64,000 nucleotides of DNA, taken from the NCBI GenBank assembly GCA_021464415.1, contig CM038471.1:76304414-76368413 (forward strand), given 5' to 3'. The DNA comes from Lonicera japonica (taxonomy: Eukaryota; Streptophyta; Magnoliopsida; Dipsacales; Caprifoliaceae). The position numbers and the translations under genes are program-made. This document shows, in pieces, positions 1 to 11,700 of this stretch (its first letter is position 1; every line of letters starts with the position of its first letter). Below the pieces are notes generated by a model. That model saw nothing but the letters and a program-made list of their open reading frames with translations. It did not search any database and had not been told where the DNA came from.

Positions 1-3000
1 AAACATGGTATTTACAAATTGATTAATAGATAGTCTAATTTATTATGATAGATTGAAAGATAAAGAGATATTGCATATCAAGAATTAGGGGAATATCCTA
101 TTTATGTATATTGGGGACTAAACTCTCATCAAAGCCGTCCTCACCCCTATCTATAAAAGAGTGTAAGCATTAAGCCCCTTTAAAGATAGGGGTGATCTAG
201 ATTTTACTTTGAGTATTTATGACTCTGGCGACAGCACATCACAGGCGAATGACATAATTCTTGAGGGGCCGATGATGCATCAAATGGATTCAAGGGTGAA
301 TGACTTAGTTGTAACCTTCGAATCAACTAATACACTAGCTACATTGCTACATCATTGGTGAATTATTATAAGTCTCATTATTTTTCATGTAACATAAGGC
401 ATATAAGTTAAATGTATAACTAAATTGCATTTTAAAAAGCCCGTGCTTTACACAACTATATGTTTGTATACTCATAAAAATATAACTCTGTATATTCTAG
501 AATTTTCTTATAATATAAAAAATCAAAATTCATCCTATAAACTAGATACTCAGCACATGAGATATATGCTTACGTGTTCTTTTTATGTATACAGATAATT
601 AAGTTAAAATGAAAATATTTAATAAATGAAGCATTAGTCAAATGGCAATGTGCATTTCCTTTTAACCTAAAGCTCAGGGAATTTAGTTATGTCTAATAAC
701 TTTTTATTAAAAATGATAAACGCTTGAACAAAATAACAAAATAGACAAAAATAAAATAAAAATGTCATAGCTAAATGCAAACCTTTTGGTTTATATATAC
801 ATAGATAAAACCCGAATAACTAGACTTAGGCTAATATCTATTGCCCTTTTAGTCTAATTTCGTTCATGGGATATAATTTGAGGCTAAACAGATAAATCTT
901 TTTATGAAACTTGGTGGACATGACCATTTTACAAAATTTCATCAATAAATTTAAACCGGAAGTAGATGTAACAAAAAATTGATACATATGTTAATCTTTG
1001 ACCATTATAATTTTTGAAACTGTGTCGAAACTTTTGTAATTCCTTTTGTACCCCCACGATCTGTTTTTTCATTAAAAGATATGCTAGTAAGAAGGTTTGA
1101 ATCTTGGACTTTTAACAAAGTAATCTATTACTTAATTATTACAGCTAACATCTTTGTGTAATATTTTGATTTGAATTATATATATCTTAGTAGCACACAT
1201 GCATAACATGTGCAGGTAGTATAATAAATACATAAATCAAACCTAAATAACTTTATCCTCTATTTATAATTTATTCATGCAAAGTCAAATATCATTAACC
1301 TTCCATATCAAATGCCAACAATTAAAGACCGATGTTAGTATAGGCACTCTAAAAAATCAATTTAAACACCCATTATTTAAGCACCCATACTAAATTTTTA
1401 AATTTGTAAAAGCACCCTTAGTAATTAGAGCACCAAAAAAATGCATTTTTTATTTTCTTTATTTCTTTAGCAAGAAACCACCAAAAGTTATATACTTAAA
1501 TTGCAGTATATATAATACTATTGTAATCAATTAACTTAAGTGAAGCTCGGCCGCTAACTTAATTTCAATGTAAAAAACACAAAACTTGGATTTTATAAAT
1601 TTCTAGGCAAGATATTGTCAGAATCATTTGTGTTTTTGTTGGATCTTTAATGGGGCTGCAATTTGTGTTTTTTGGTCATGTTTTGTCTAACTAAACTCGA
1701 CATGACTAGAAAACCAAAAACATGATCACGACATGATACGAGAACATGACACAACCCAACATACACAATTACAAAATTTTGGGCCAATTTCGTTTCTTTT
1801 CATGATATATTTACGTGTTGTTTTTAAAAATGCCACCCATTATTCTTTATGTATATAGGGCTACATATTGCAAAATACTTATAAATGGTTGGGTTGAATC
1901 TGAGTGCTTGCAAATTAATATATGTTTCGAATATCAATAACATAAATAAGGAGATGGCATATAGAAAATAAAAAAGCCAAAAAAAAATTGTAAATCTGAA
2001 CATAATTTGCAACTTTTGGCTTGAAAACAACTAACACAATTGCATATTTTAAATAAAAAAACTAATTTTAAAAGTAAATTTTAGCTTCCTTTCAAAAAAA
2101 CTCTAATAAAGGATTATAATTAAATTTTTAATATATAGGAAATAACAACAACAATGGACTAAACAAACGGCATAACTCCCTCAACATTAAAATTAATTAT
2201 TTTCAATATGTCTCAAATTATATTCAAGTTTGTTATTAACAGAAAAAAAAAACATATGTATGCCTTTAAGGTATGATATAACTAGTGACTTTTTTTAAAA
2301 AGGGAGTTAAAACTGATTGTTAAGGGTGCTTTTACCAGCATCCTAAATAAAATTTAAAGTAATTAATTTCAAACATCTAAAATTTGTTATTCTTCGAACC
2401 CTATAACACATTTGTTTTACCGCAAATATAAATAATTCATTGAAAAAATAAACTAATGATGAACACCTAATTTCTTGTAAAAGGAGGATATGAGTTTAAT
2501 CTTTATGAATCAAATCATCAATCATTTGTTAACAGTGAACCATCGAGTGATTTACTTTTAATAGTAATTTTATTTACTTTAACCACTATGAAAATTGGGC
2601 CATACGATTTTTTTTATTGATTATTAAAATCAAAATGACTTACATGGAGTCAGACATAGAAGTTTGTCGCCATAACTATACTATGAACTACATAATTCAC
2701 TGGTCAAATAGTGAATAAGCAAACTTTACTTCGCGTCACTCTCATGAAAGTTTTCCAACCGAGCCGAGAGAGCAGCTTTAACTTCTTTCTGTGTCACCAA
2801 CCATGCGATCCGCCACGAACAATACCATATACATCATCATCAACAACCACCCACAAAAGGGTGGACAAACCACTTCACCACTCATATAAGAGGTGAACAT
2901 ATCACTAAATTAGTGAAATGAGGCTGGCTCACTTCATACTTGAGTCGGGTGGTTGTATTGCGCTTTGCTTGAGCCCATTTATGTTATTGATTGGTATTAT

Positions 3001-3314
3001 TAATCATGGTGTTCATATAAAACATTCCAATTTAATCATCAAATTTAGTGTCGATAATATCACGCATTGTTGATCACTATCTCAATTGAATTATATTAAA
3101 TTTTATGTTATTTTTTAATTGAGGTGTGTGGTTGTTGCTGACTAAATATTATTTTAACAATATTAAAATTTGACTTTGAAAATTGCAAATCGACTTTAAG
3201 ATTGTGTAAGTAATATAATTTTATACCACTATATCAAGAGATTTAGTTGTAAGTACAAAATTGGGATGAATATGTTATTAACTGTATTTTATAAAGTTAT
3301 ACTTGATTTGGTAA
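1..3314. other. Intergenic AT-rich DNA, no gene seen
   Basis: No open reading frame here resembles a known protein; the longest (about 60-70 codons) are low-complexity. A 15-bp inverted pair (GTAAAAGCACCCTTA near 1417, its complement near 2322) may be the remains of a transposon, but I could not define its ends. It is upstream of the WD40 gene, so distal regulatory sequence is possible but not visible. Confidence 0.5.
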
Positions 3315-3764
3315 GAGCATCCACATCGGTAGGGTAAATTGATAAATTTACCATACCCCTCGTCACAGCAAAGAAAGTAAACAGATAAAAAATAGGAATA
3401 TATGGTAGAGAATGGATAAATTTAATATACCACTAAATTTTACTCATACGAGCGTCTTTCATTTATATGAAATTTTGTGTTTAAAAAAAAATAAAAAAAT
3501 AGTCATACGAGTGTGACTTATTTGTATGAGCCCATGCAAATAAGCGACACTCGTATGACCATTTTCTTATTTTGGTCATACGAGTAAGCAACATTCGTAT
3601 GACAATTTTTTTAATATATATATATTTTTTAAGTACAAAATTTTATACGAATGAAGAATGCTTGTATAAGTATATTTTTATTATTTTCTCTGTGTACAAA
3701 ACTAAAACTTAATTACTGATTAGTAAATTTGGCCTAATATTTACAATACCCGACTTAAATGCTC
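3315..3764. mobile_element. Tourist-like MITE in the promoter of the WD40 gene
   Basis: The ends are inverted (GAGCATCCACATCGG on the left; the right end read on the other strand starts GAGCATTTAAGTCGG). A TAA target duplication lies at 3312-3314 and 3765-3767, as expected for PIF/Harbinger MITEs. The interior carries repeated CATACGAGT-type motifs, including a long hairpin at about 3502-3561. The element ends about 75 bp before the TATA-like box of the WD40 gene, so it sits in the proximal promoter. Confidence 0.7.
3502..3561. repeat. 27-bp-stem hairpin inside the promoter MITE
   Basis: The left arm begins GTCATACGAGTGTGAC and the right arm ends GACACTCGTATGAC. The arms pair over about 27 bp with three mismatches around a loop of about 4 nt. 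Two more CATACGA-type motifs follow to about 3600. Confidence 0.7.
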
Positions 3765-3840
3765 TAACAGATATAAGACTATAAAAATATTTAAATAAAA
3801 AATAAAAATACAAGAATTTTTTGTTAGAGTACTCCAAGAA

Positions 3841-3854
3841 ATATAATATATATT
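3841..3854 (+). promoter_or_regulatory. TATA-like box of the WD40 gene
   Basis: The stretch ATATAATATATATT is followed by a pyrimidine-rich, less AT-rich stretch that looks like a plant 5' leader. Transcription would then start near 3870-3885. This is inference; there is no transcript evidence in the window. Confidence 0.4.
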
Positions 3855-3869
3855 TTTTCCTTCGTGCGG

Positions 3870-4136
3870 CTTATTTTGCGTGGCTTTTCCTTGCATCTCT
3901 CTCTCTTACAGTCTTACCATTAATTTCGAATTTCGGCAGCGAAGATACACCCAAAGCAAAAGACTTGGCCATTTTTTTTTTCTCAAATTCTAGGGTTCAA
4001 AACTTTGATTTATACACCCTCCTCTAATTACTCCTTTTCCAGCCCCACTTCGATCAAAACATGAGTGTCAGTTGAATGCAAAATTTCACTCCACTGCAAG
4101 AATTTGAAGGTTGAACTCCGATCAGATCAGTATATA
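3870..4136 (+). other. LRS1: Inferred 5'UTR exon of the WD40 gene
   Basis: This pyrimidine-rich stretch ends at a good splice donor (GTAAGC at 4137). The first coding exon is preceded by a good acceptor (TATGTCCTTTAG ending at 8603), which leaves only 12 nt before the start codon, so an upstream non-coding exon is needed. A 4-codon upstream ORF starts at about 4061. The start position is approximate. Confidence 0.45.
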
Positions 4137-4490
4137 GTAAGCACTTTTTCTCTTTCATTCTTTCTGAACATCCAATTATCCATCTACCTAGTATATCTGA
4201 ATATATGGGATTGACTTTGAAAGTTTCAAAATTCAAGATAGTTGAGTTGTAGGGTATTATAATTTGCTTAGTTTTGTACTTTTCACTTTGCTTTTTTATT
4301 TTAGCTACTATCTTCGTTTAGTTTGTGTAATGAGAATTGTACTTTTTACTTTGTTTTCAAAATTCACGATTGCTGAACGCTGAACTCTAAGTGCTTCTTT
4401 GAAAATGGGTGTAGTTTTATTTGGCTTGAATGTTGAATTGATGAAAATGTACAATTTTACCCTTATTATATATTTATTTATATCAGAATA

Positions 4491-4550
4491 ACAAGCGTGT
4501 ATATATATATGTTATATCAGAATAACAAGCGTGTATATATATATATGTTA
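4491..4550. repeat. Tandem duplication with (TA)n tails
   Basis: The unit TATCAGAATAACAAGCGTG followed by a (TA)n run occurs twice in tandem; the copies differ only in the TA number. Confidence 0.8.
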
Positions 4551-6893
4551 TATCTATAGCTCTGGAAGGACAATAATCGAGACACTGCTAGAATAAATTT
4601 TTATCGCAGTTAAATTAAGAATTCATCATAGGACTTGGTTCTTAACGCTGAATGCTGAATTTTAATCAAGAGGTGAGAAAGCAGACACTATTTCATCCGC
4701 TTAATGAACAATAGACTGCTGTTCAGTATTAAGGACTGATTCTACTGATGTTTTATATGGGGAGTACTTTGTTGTTTGTTCTTCCGTGGTATGTGGTTTT
4801 AGTGGGAAAGGAATTGCATCAAAGAATTGGTGTCTTCTCTTCATCTACAAGCAAAAATGTTTTTATGGTTGGTAAAATGCCATGCATAAATTGTGTTACA
4901 TTATGAGATAATTGTGAGTTGCATATTTGAGAGTTAGGGCCTCTAGTAGTACTGGGTGTTAACCCTTACCATGTTAGTTTGTTACTACCAATGCAACATC
5001 ATTTACATAGTCACATGTGTTAGTTATTATGAAAATAGCTTATATACGATACCCCAACTTAGAAAAAACAGAGACAGAAAGAAAATAAATTAAGTCAAAG
5101 GGATGGAAATGTGTAATTTGTTTAGAATGTAAAAAAGAAAACAAACTAAAGCATAGACTTGGCCTTTTTTGTTTTTTGAAGAACAATGTTACAAGTTTGA
5201 AACTTTTTCCCATTTTGGAATAAAAAACTTCTCTAATTATATTAGTTCTGATAATGTTTTTGTGTTATCTGTACAATTATGTGGTCTGCCCATAACACAA
5301 TTACACAACTTAGCAGAAACTATAGGATTTGGATTTGTTGACCATGTATCAAAGTTCATTTTGTTTTCCTATAAAAACGTAAGTGGCAATAATACGCATT
5401 AATTGATGCAAAATGTTTAGTATAAGTGTTCCTTGGAGAGAGGCCTTCCATCGACCTTGGGTGATACCTTTTGGTAGATTTAAGAACCACTAACTGGTTG
5501 GAGGGTACGGATTGGGGAATCTTTACCACCATATATGATACTAGTGGTAACCCATGCCAAAGGCACTGTAGGTCTAATTTACCCTTCATACATCTAGCAT
5601 CACAACTATTAAAGGGCATCTTCCATCTCAGCTTCTCCAATCTTTTATCCCCTAAACAATTTTCAGATTAGAAAATCAATCTCCCTTATTACCACCATAT
5701 ATCAATATAGACAAATAGGCTACTGCAAAACTTATTTCCAGATTTGCTAATAATGTTCAATGATGGCGGTTTGCTTGGGAGCCTGCACAGTTAAATTGAA
5801 GTGTACTTCGGTCTTATTTAATGCTTTTAAGTTCCTCTGCTGCTGGCTTGATTTTATATATTTCCTTTATGCTACAAGAAAAGATGGCAGACAATTTCTC
5901 AAATTTTCGAACATGAGCTGCACCGGTGGTGGTCCATGGTTGTATTTGGCTGGTGAACTTAGTATTGGTTTTATGACTCAAATGATTTTAAGGCTTTAAG
6001 CCGAAAATTTGCTCCTAACTTAAATTTTGTATTTACCCAAGTGCAGAATGTGAAATAATATGATACTGAGGAAGTTTGAGTTGATCCACTGAGGAGGCTG
6101 CTGGGATATTTACAGCAAATTGTGTATTTGATAAATATTTCCTCTATTCATCCATGATATCGTATATCGTTGAACATTGATTGCCTAAAGTGTTGATTCA
6201 TCAAATTCCATTCTGGATCTTGAATTATATGACAAAATCTAGATTGATTTTGATTAAATGAAAAATTTACTTTCAGTTTACGGTTTCTGTTGCTGGATCT
6301 ATTGATTTAATTAAGTCCATATGTGTCAGTGGATGCTAACTGATTGAATATAAAGAAGATTTATAATATCACAAATCATATTAACCCATTTGTCTCAGCT
6401 ACAAATTCAATCTATATTTTAGTAACTATCCGATTCAAAGACTATATCCCCCTAACACATTGCTTTTCATTTGAGGAAGACAGTTTTTGTGCTGCATTTG
6501 TTGCAAGTGTGGTATTAGGTGATACTAAGAGAAGGCTTATGATATGGTGAATTGAGGTTTATTGGACAAGCTTATATGACGAAGAGCTTTTGGCTGTTTT
6601 AATTACTATTTAACTCCGTGTTATTGGAACATAAGCCTTTGGTTTTAGGCTTTGAGAGGATTAAGACAAGGTCATTCTTCCCGATTTCTACTTAAGTTGT
6701 AGTTGACATCTTGAGGAAGTTGATTAACAAATGTGAATATGTGTGGTCGATTTGGTTTGGAGCTGTGTAGTAGTGAAATAGGGTGTTAGGGTGTCTTATC
6801 TCTAGTATTCAGATGACATCAGATTTGTCAGAGGAATGTTGAGAGGGTTTTAGGAACATATTGTTATTATCGCAGTTTCTTTAGGGCCTGTTC

Positions 6894-7306
6894 GGTTCTC
6901 CCTCAAATTGTCAATTATAATTTTTACATTTATATGTGTTTGGTTGTGAAAATTGAACAATTGTAAATTTGTTAATTTGACAATTCAACTTGATTCATGA
7001 ATACTCAAATTAAGTCATTTCAAGCAAAACTTGAAATTGCCTAGCTCTAGAGCTAGGGAATTCACTCCAACTCTATATTTTCTCTAGTGTCTACCCTTGA
7101 TGTTGATGCCTTTATACAATATTTTAAATAACAGAGAGAAATTTAAAACATGTTTTTTATTCTAACATTTGCAATTTCTCTTGTAAGTCTTCCAAACACT
7201 CCATGTGAATTCGAATTGAATTATTTATAGATGCACAAATTTACAATTCATTAACTGAAAGTGAATTAATTTTAAAATTAGGCAATTTACACAACCAAAT
7301 AGGCCC
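6894..7306. mobile_element. Tourist-like MITE (GGGCCTGTTCGGTT type)
   Basis: The left end is GGGCCTGTTCGG. The right end is AACCAAATAGGCCC, the near-complement of the left. Both sides carry a TTA target duplication (6891-6893 and 7307-7309). It is 413 bp, AT-rich and has no coding capacity. It lies in the inferred 5'UTR intron. Confidence 0.75.
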
Positions 7307-8615
7307 TTAGTTAATTCTTTAATTGAGGATTAACGTGGGGTAAGAGCAATGTAACAGGTGTTAATGAGGAGCCTCAGATTGAGCGTTAGCTCAGTTTGCA
7401 GTGTAAGTGACCAATGATGGAAGCAACATACTTTCCTTTTTGGGGGTGACATTACATACATTTCTCTTTGCATTTTCCCTTTTGCGCTTCTTTTTTGTGA
7501 CAGATTGGATGAGAGAATGATGAGGGATTCCTTTGGTCAAGTTTATGGGAGGGAAGATTGATCATTTGGGAACTGGTTAGCAGGTTTAGGTGTGAAGGTT
7601 AGTTATTGGTAAGTGCGTATCTCTATTGGGGGTGCGGTGGTTTTGCTTCCCAACCCATAACCCATAAGTATTCAAATCTGGCCCAATGAGTAACTAAAGA
7701 AAGGAACTATATTACTTTAAGTTAATTTTCAATAATTTATTAGAAAATTATGGATAGAGAAGTTTTTGAATGTAGAAAACGAGGAGATGGTTTTGGAATG
7801 ACATAATTTACTTGAAATATTGTAGATTTAGTTCTTTTATTTATTTTTGTTTTTTTACAAGCGATTGTATTGATGGCCATAACAGAGCTTCAATGTCTCC
7901 TGGAAGAAAAAAAGGCTATATCTCTCAGTATCGTGGGATTCTTAATCTAGTATTTATCAACCCTGGCAAAAAAAGGAGATTATCCATGTTTATTGATTTG
8001 TTACATCTAAGCTTTTTAAAGCAATATTGATTTCTCTTTTATCCTTTTTCATGGAGCAACTGCCATCTTAGAACTCTTATTCTAGCTGTACTGATCTTTT
8101 CAGCTTGCTTCTATAATAATGCCAGCCATTTTTTCTGTGAAGTGTGTTTCTATATTTTAATCAATCATTATATATAATAGTTTCAGCCTTGAAATTTGAC
8201 CAAATTAAATTGGTGTCCATCTATGGTTCCAATGATGGATCAAGGCCTCAAGGGGTTGCATAGAAAATGGTATTTTAACTAGATAAATGACTTTCTAGTT
8301 ATACATGCTCACACTTGTCACATGTATATCAGTAGATTACCGAACTCTTATTTGAAAGAAATGATCTTTTATGTATCCTTAGTGTAAGATTCTGAAAAGC
8401 AAATATATGATAAATAATTCCAAAAAGAAACAGGATAGAAGACGTTGACTATTTTGTTAGCATCTTAGGACTTTATAGGGCATAGAAAAGCCCCACAAAA
8501 ATGCACCATTTTAGCATTCAATCCTCATGTACCTTTCATCCTCAAGCACATATCAACGTTGAATCTTATTTTGTTTATAGCTAACTCGTTAGTATGTCCT
8601 TTAGGGGTTTGTGCA

Positions 8616-8714
8616 ATGCATCGCGTAGCAAGTGCAGGGAACACGGGCAATTCAGTTCGCCCCCGCAAGGAGAAGAGGTTGACTTATGTGTTGAATGATG
8701 CTTATGACACAAAG
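8616..8714 (+). CDS. LRS1: LRS1 coding exon 1 (residues 1-33)
   Basis: Starts [20 protein letters not shown], the conserved N terminus of plant WDR48 proteins. The ATG at 8616 is 12 nt after the acceptor AG at 8602-8603. An in-frame open stretch extends upstream to 8559 but would cross that acceptor, so the MHRV start is preferred. The donor is AAAG|GTGAGG, phase 0. Confidence 0.93.
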
Positions 8715-11700
8715 GTGAGGCTTCATTTTCAATATCTATTGATACTTCTCATTTTGATTATTTTGTTTTTTTAAAATAAATCACCTTGTTTAACGTAGGG
8801 TATTTTCATGTAAATTCCTTGCGGACCGTTCCACCTGGAACCCTTGTTTTGCTGCTTCTTTTTTTCTTTTTACCAACCACGGGTGGTGAAAATCTGTTAA
8901 TATATGTCCCTATTGCTGTTGGAGTGGGCAAAAAGGGGTAAGATTTGGTTTTAATAGTTATCATGACAAACCACTTTCTACTATCTTTTGGCTGCTAAAT
9001 TTAAACAATATATGTATTTATCCCTAAGGTGGTTGCAGATATCTGTTTCCGTAATATTGTTTGAAAATCAATTCAATACCATGTCCTTGATGTTGAACTC
9101 AATGGTTGGCTACTTAGCTCCTCTGGTATATCATCAATTAAATAGTTATTAGTGAAGTCAAATTTATTGGATCCTAATTCCTAACATAGGGACAAGGTAG
9201 TTGAATGTGCTTTGTCACCAATACTTTTATTATTATTGCCTCGAGGAATGTAAGCAGCATTTCCGTTACTATTTTTTTCAGTTATTTGTTGCAAGTCATA
9301 TAAATATGGTTGTTGTGTTTTATGGATGATGGAAAATGAACTATATTCTTATTGCACATGAGCTTCTTGCTCAATGGCAAGTGCACCCATCTCAGAATTG
9401 AGAAGTTATGATTTCTAAATTGAGGAGGTGGGTTTCATTACATGGTTAAAAATGCAGTATCCCACAGTAGCTGGCAGATCCAGAGCGAAAGCAAGTCTTC
9501 AGAGAAGAGCTCAATGGCGGCAGGCATGCAGGCCCGTGCCTTGTCAGGGGCAGGTTCAGAATCCTTGCAACGGATGGTTGACTGGAGAGAGTTACCTCCA
9601 TTTGTGTTGCCCACAATTTCTTAATAAAAATTCAACTCTAGTCCTTGGCTATAGTTATTTATTTATTTATTTTATTTCCTTATTTTTTTAGGAAAAACTT
9701 CTATATAATTGTTGGAATTGCTGGTAGTCATTTGTTATGTTCAAAGTAAAATTTTAGCCTTCCCTTGCCATGTTTCCAAGTGAAATAAGTCAAATTCTAG
9801 TCAGACAATTATGGAACTCTCGACATTTATCAAGAAATTGTATTATTTTGCTATTCCTTTGGTAGCAGACCTTTGACTGAAAAATTCCACGTTGCTCCCT
9901 TTTGAATCTCCCTCTATTTTCAGCATTGTGCAGGTATAAATTGTTTGGCTGTATTGAAGTCATCGGCACCAGATGGGCAAGATTTCCTCTTCACTGGAAG
10001 CCGTGATGGCAGGTTAAAGAGATGGGAATTGGCTGAAGATAGTGCAACCTGTTCTGCTACATTTGAATCACATGTTGATTGGGTATTACCCTCAAACCTC
10101 GTTATAGACTTAGAATATATTATTTTTAACGAGTCATAAGTGTATCTGATAAATAGCTAAATGGGCTCAACCCATGTACATGCGAATTGAAACACCAACC
10201 GAAACTCTGATGAAACACCTTGTGAATTGAAGTATGAGAGATTTTTATCTTCATTTGAACAAATTTTAAGTCACAGCAGTATAATTTCTCATGTTTAGTG
10301 ATTCTGTTAACATTGAATGAAGTTTGGGTTTTTCAGGTCAATGATGCTGTCCTTGCAGGTGGTAATACCCTTGTTTCATGCTCATCAGACACTACAGTCA
10401 AGGTTTGCCTATATTAAAAGCTATAGTTGACTTTTCAATCTGTTCATTAACCTCTCCACTCATTTGTTAGTTTATTTAATTTTCTGTTGAGATGTACTAG
10501 GCATGGAATTGCTTGTCTGATGGAACATGCGTCAGGACTCTCCGTCAACATTCAGATTATGTAACTTGTCTGGCTACCGCAGAAAAAAATGTAAGTTCTC
10601 TGGCAATTTCCTATATCCTTTTACCTGAATCAAGAAATGTCCCTTTGAGGTTAGTCTTTGCTAATTTCATATTTGATTTGATCATGCAAGTGAAAGGCAT
10701 ATGTTTTACTGTTAGGTTCCGTTTGGTTGTTCTTTGGATTGTTCCTGAAATCCTAAATTCCCATTCATTCAAGATTCCAATGCTTGGTTGGAGTTCTAGA
10801 AGGGAATTCAAAATCCCCAGAAAAGGAGAATTCCCTTCATCCATTACCATATTCAATGGGAGGAAGCTAAGAGGATTCCTGGGAATCCTTCGCCTTTTTT
10901 TCATGTTTGACAAAATTACCCTATTTTTAACAATTAACTAAATTTTTTCTTTTGAATTATACTAAAGAATATTTAAAAATATATTATCATATACTCCCTC
11001 TGTCCCAAATTGCTAGTCCCTCTTTCCTTTTTTGGATGTCCCAAAATAAATGTCCACTTTCCATAAAAAGTAAATGCATACCTATTTTGCCCTTTTGTAC
11101 TTTCACTTTTAAAGTAAAAGTTTTGAATAAAGTAAAGGGTAAAAAGGGAAAGTCCATGTAAATTAAGCCAAAAAGTGTAATGATGATGTTGGGTCCTTAA
11201 TAAGTTGAGTTCCCCAAAAGGGACCAGTAATTTGGGACGGAGGGAGTAGTAGCTAATTTTATGAAACTGATTTTATATTTAATTACTATATGTGAAAGTT
11301 AGTCTCAATTCGTGTAAATGAGATTTCCAGTCTCAACCTAACATTGGAAAGGAATCTCAAATGCCAAGAAAGGACATCAATTCCTTTCCCAAAACTCAAA
11401 AACCAAACGAGGCCTTACTGCGATTAGTTTCTTATCCTTTTATGGTATCATCATTGTAGAGCAATATCGTTGCATCTGGTGGCCTTGGTGGTGAGGTCTT
11501 CGTATGGGATCTTGAAGCTGCTCTTGCTCCACTCTCTAAGTCAGGTGATGCAATGGAAGATGATTGTTCAAATGGTACCATCGGTTCGGGGAATTCACTA
11601 CCCATTACTAGTCTACGCACTATTGGCTCAAGCAACAACATTTCTTTACACACAACTCAGTCTCCAGGATATGTTCCTATTGCTGCTAAAGGCCATAAGG

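Larger units (their letters stand above)
4137..8603 (+). other. Inferred 5'UTR intron of the WD40 gene
   Basis: About 4.5 kb lie between the leader donor and the acceptor before the first coding exon. The stretch holds a duplicated AT-rich unit at about 4491-4550, a Tourist-like MITE at 6894-7306, and scattered 60-90-codon open frames that I do not recognise. Long first introns in plant 5'UTRs often carry expression-enhancing signals, but none is identifiable here. Confidence 0.4.

Noticed and set aside
1417..2336. 15-bp inverted pair that might bound a transposon
   Set aside because: The outer sequences do not align as terminal repeats and no target duplication is visible.
2711..2896. 61-codon + strand open frame
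   Set aside because: Low-complexity Ser/Thr/His sequence, no conserved motif, no promoter or splice context.
5356..5640. 94-codon minus-strand open frame in the 5'UTR intron of LRS1
   Set aside because: Composition is somewhat protein-like (SYMVVKIPQSVPSNQLVVLK), but I recognise no family and it overlaps another open frame on the + strand. Not strong enough to call a gene.
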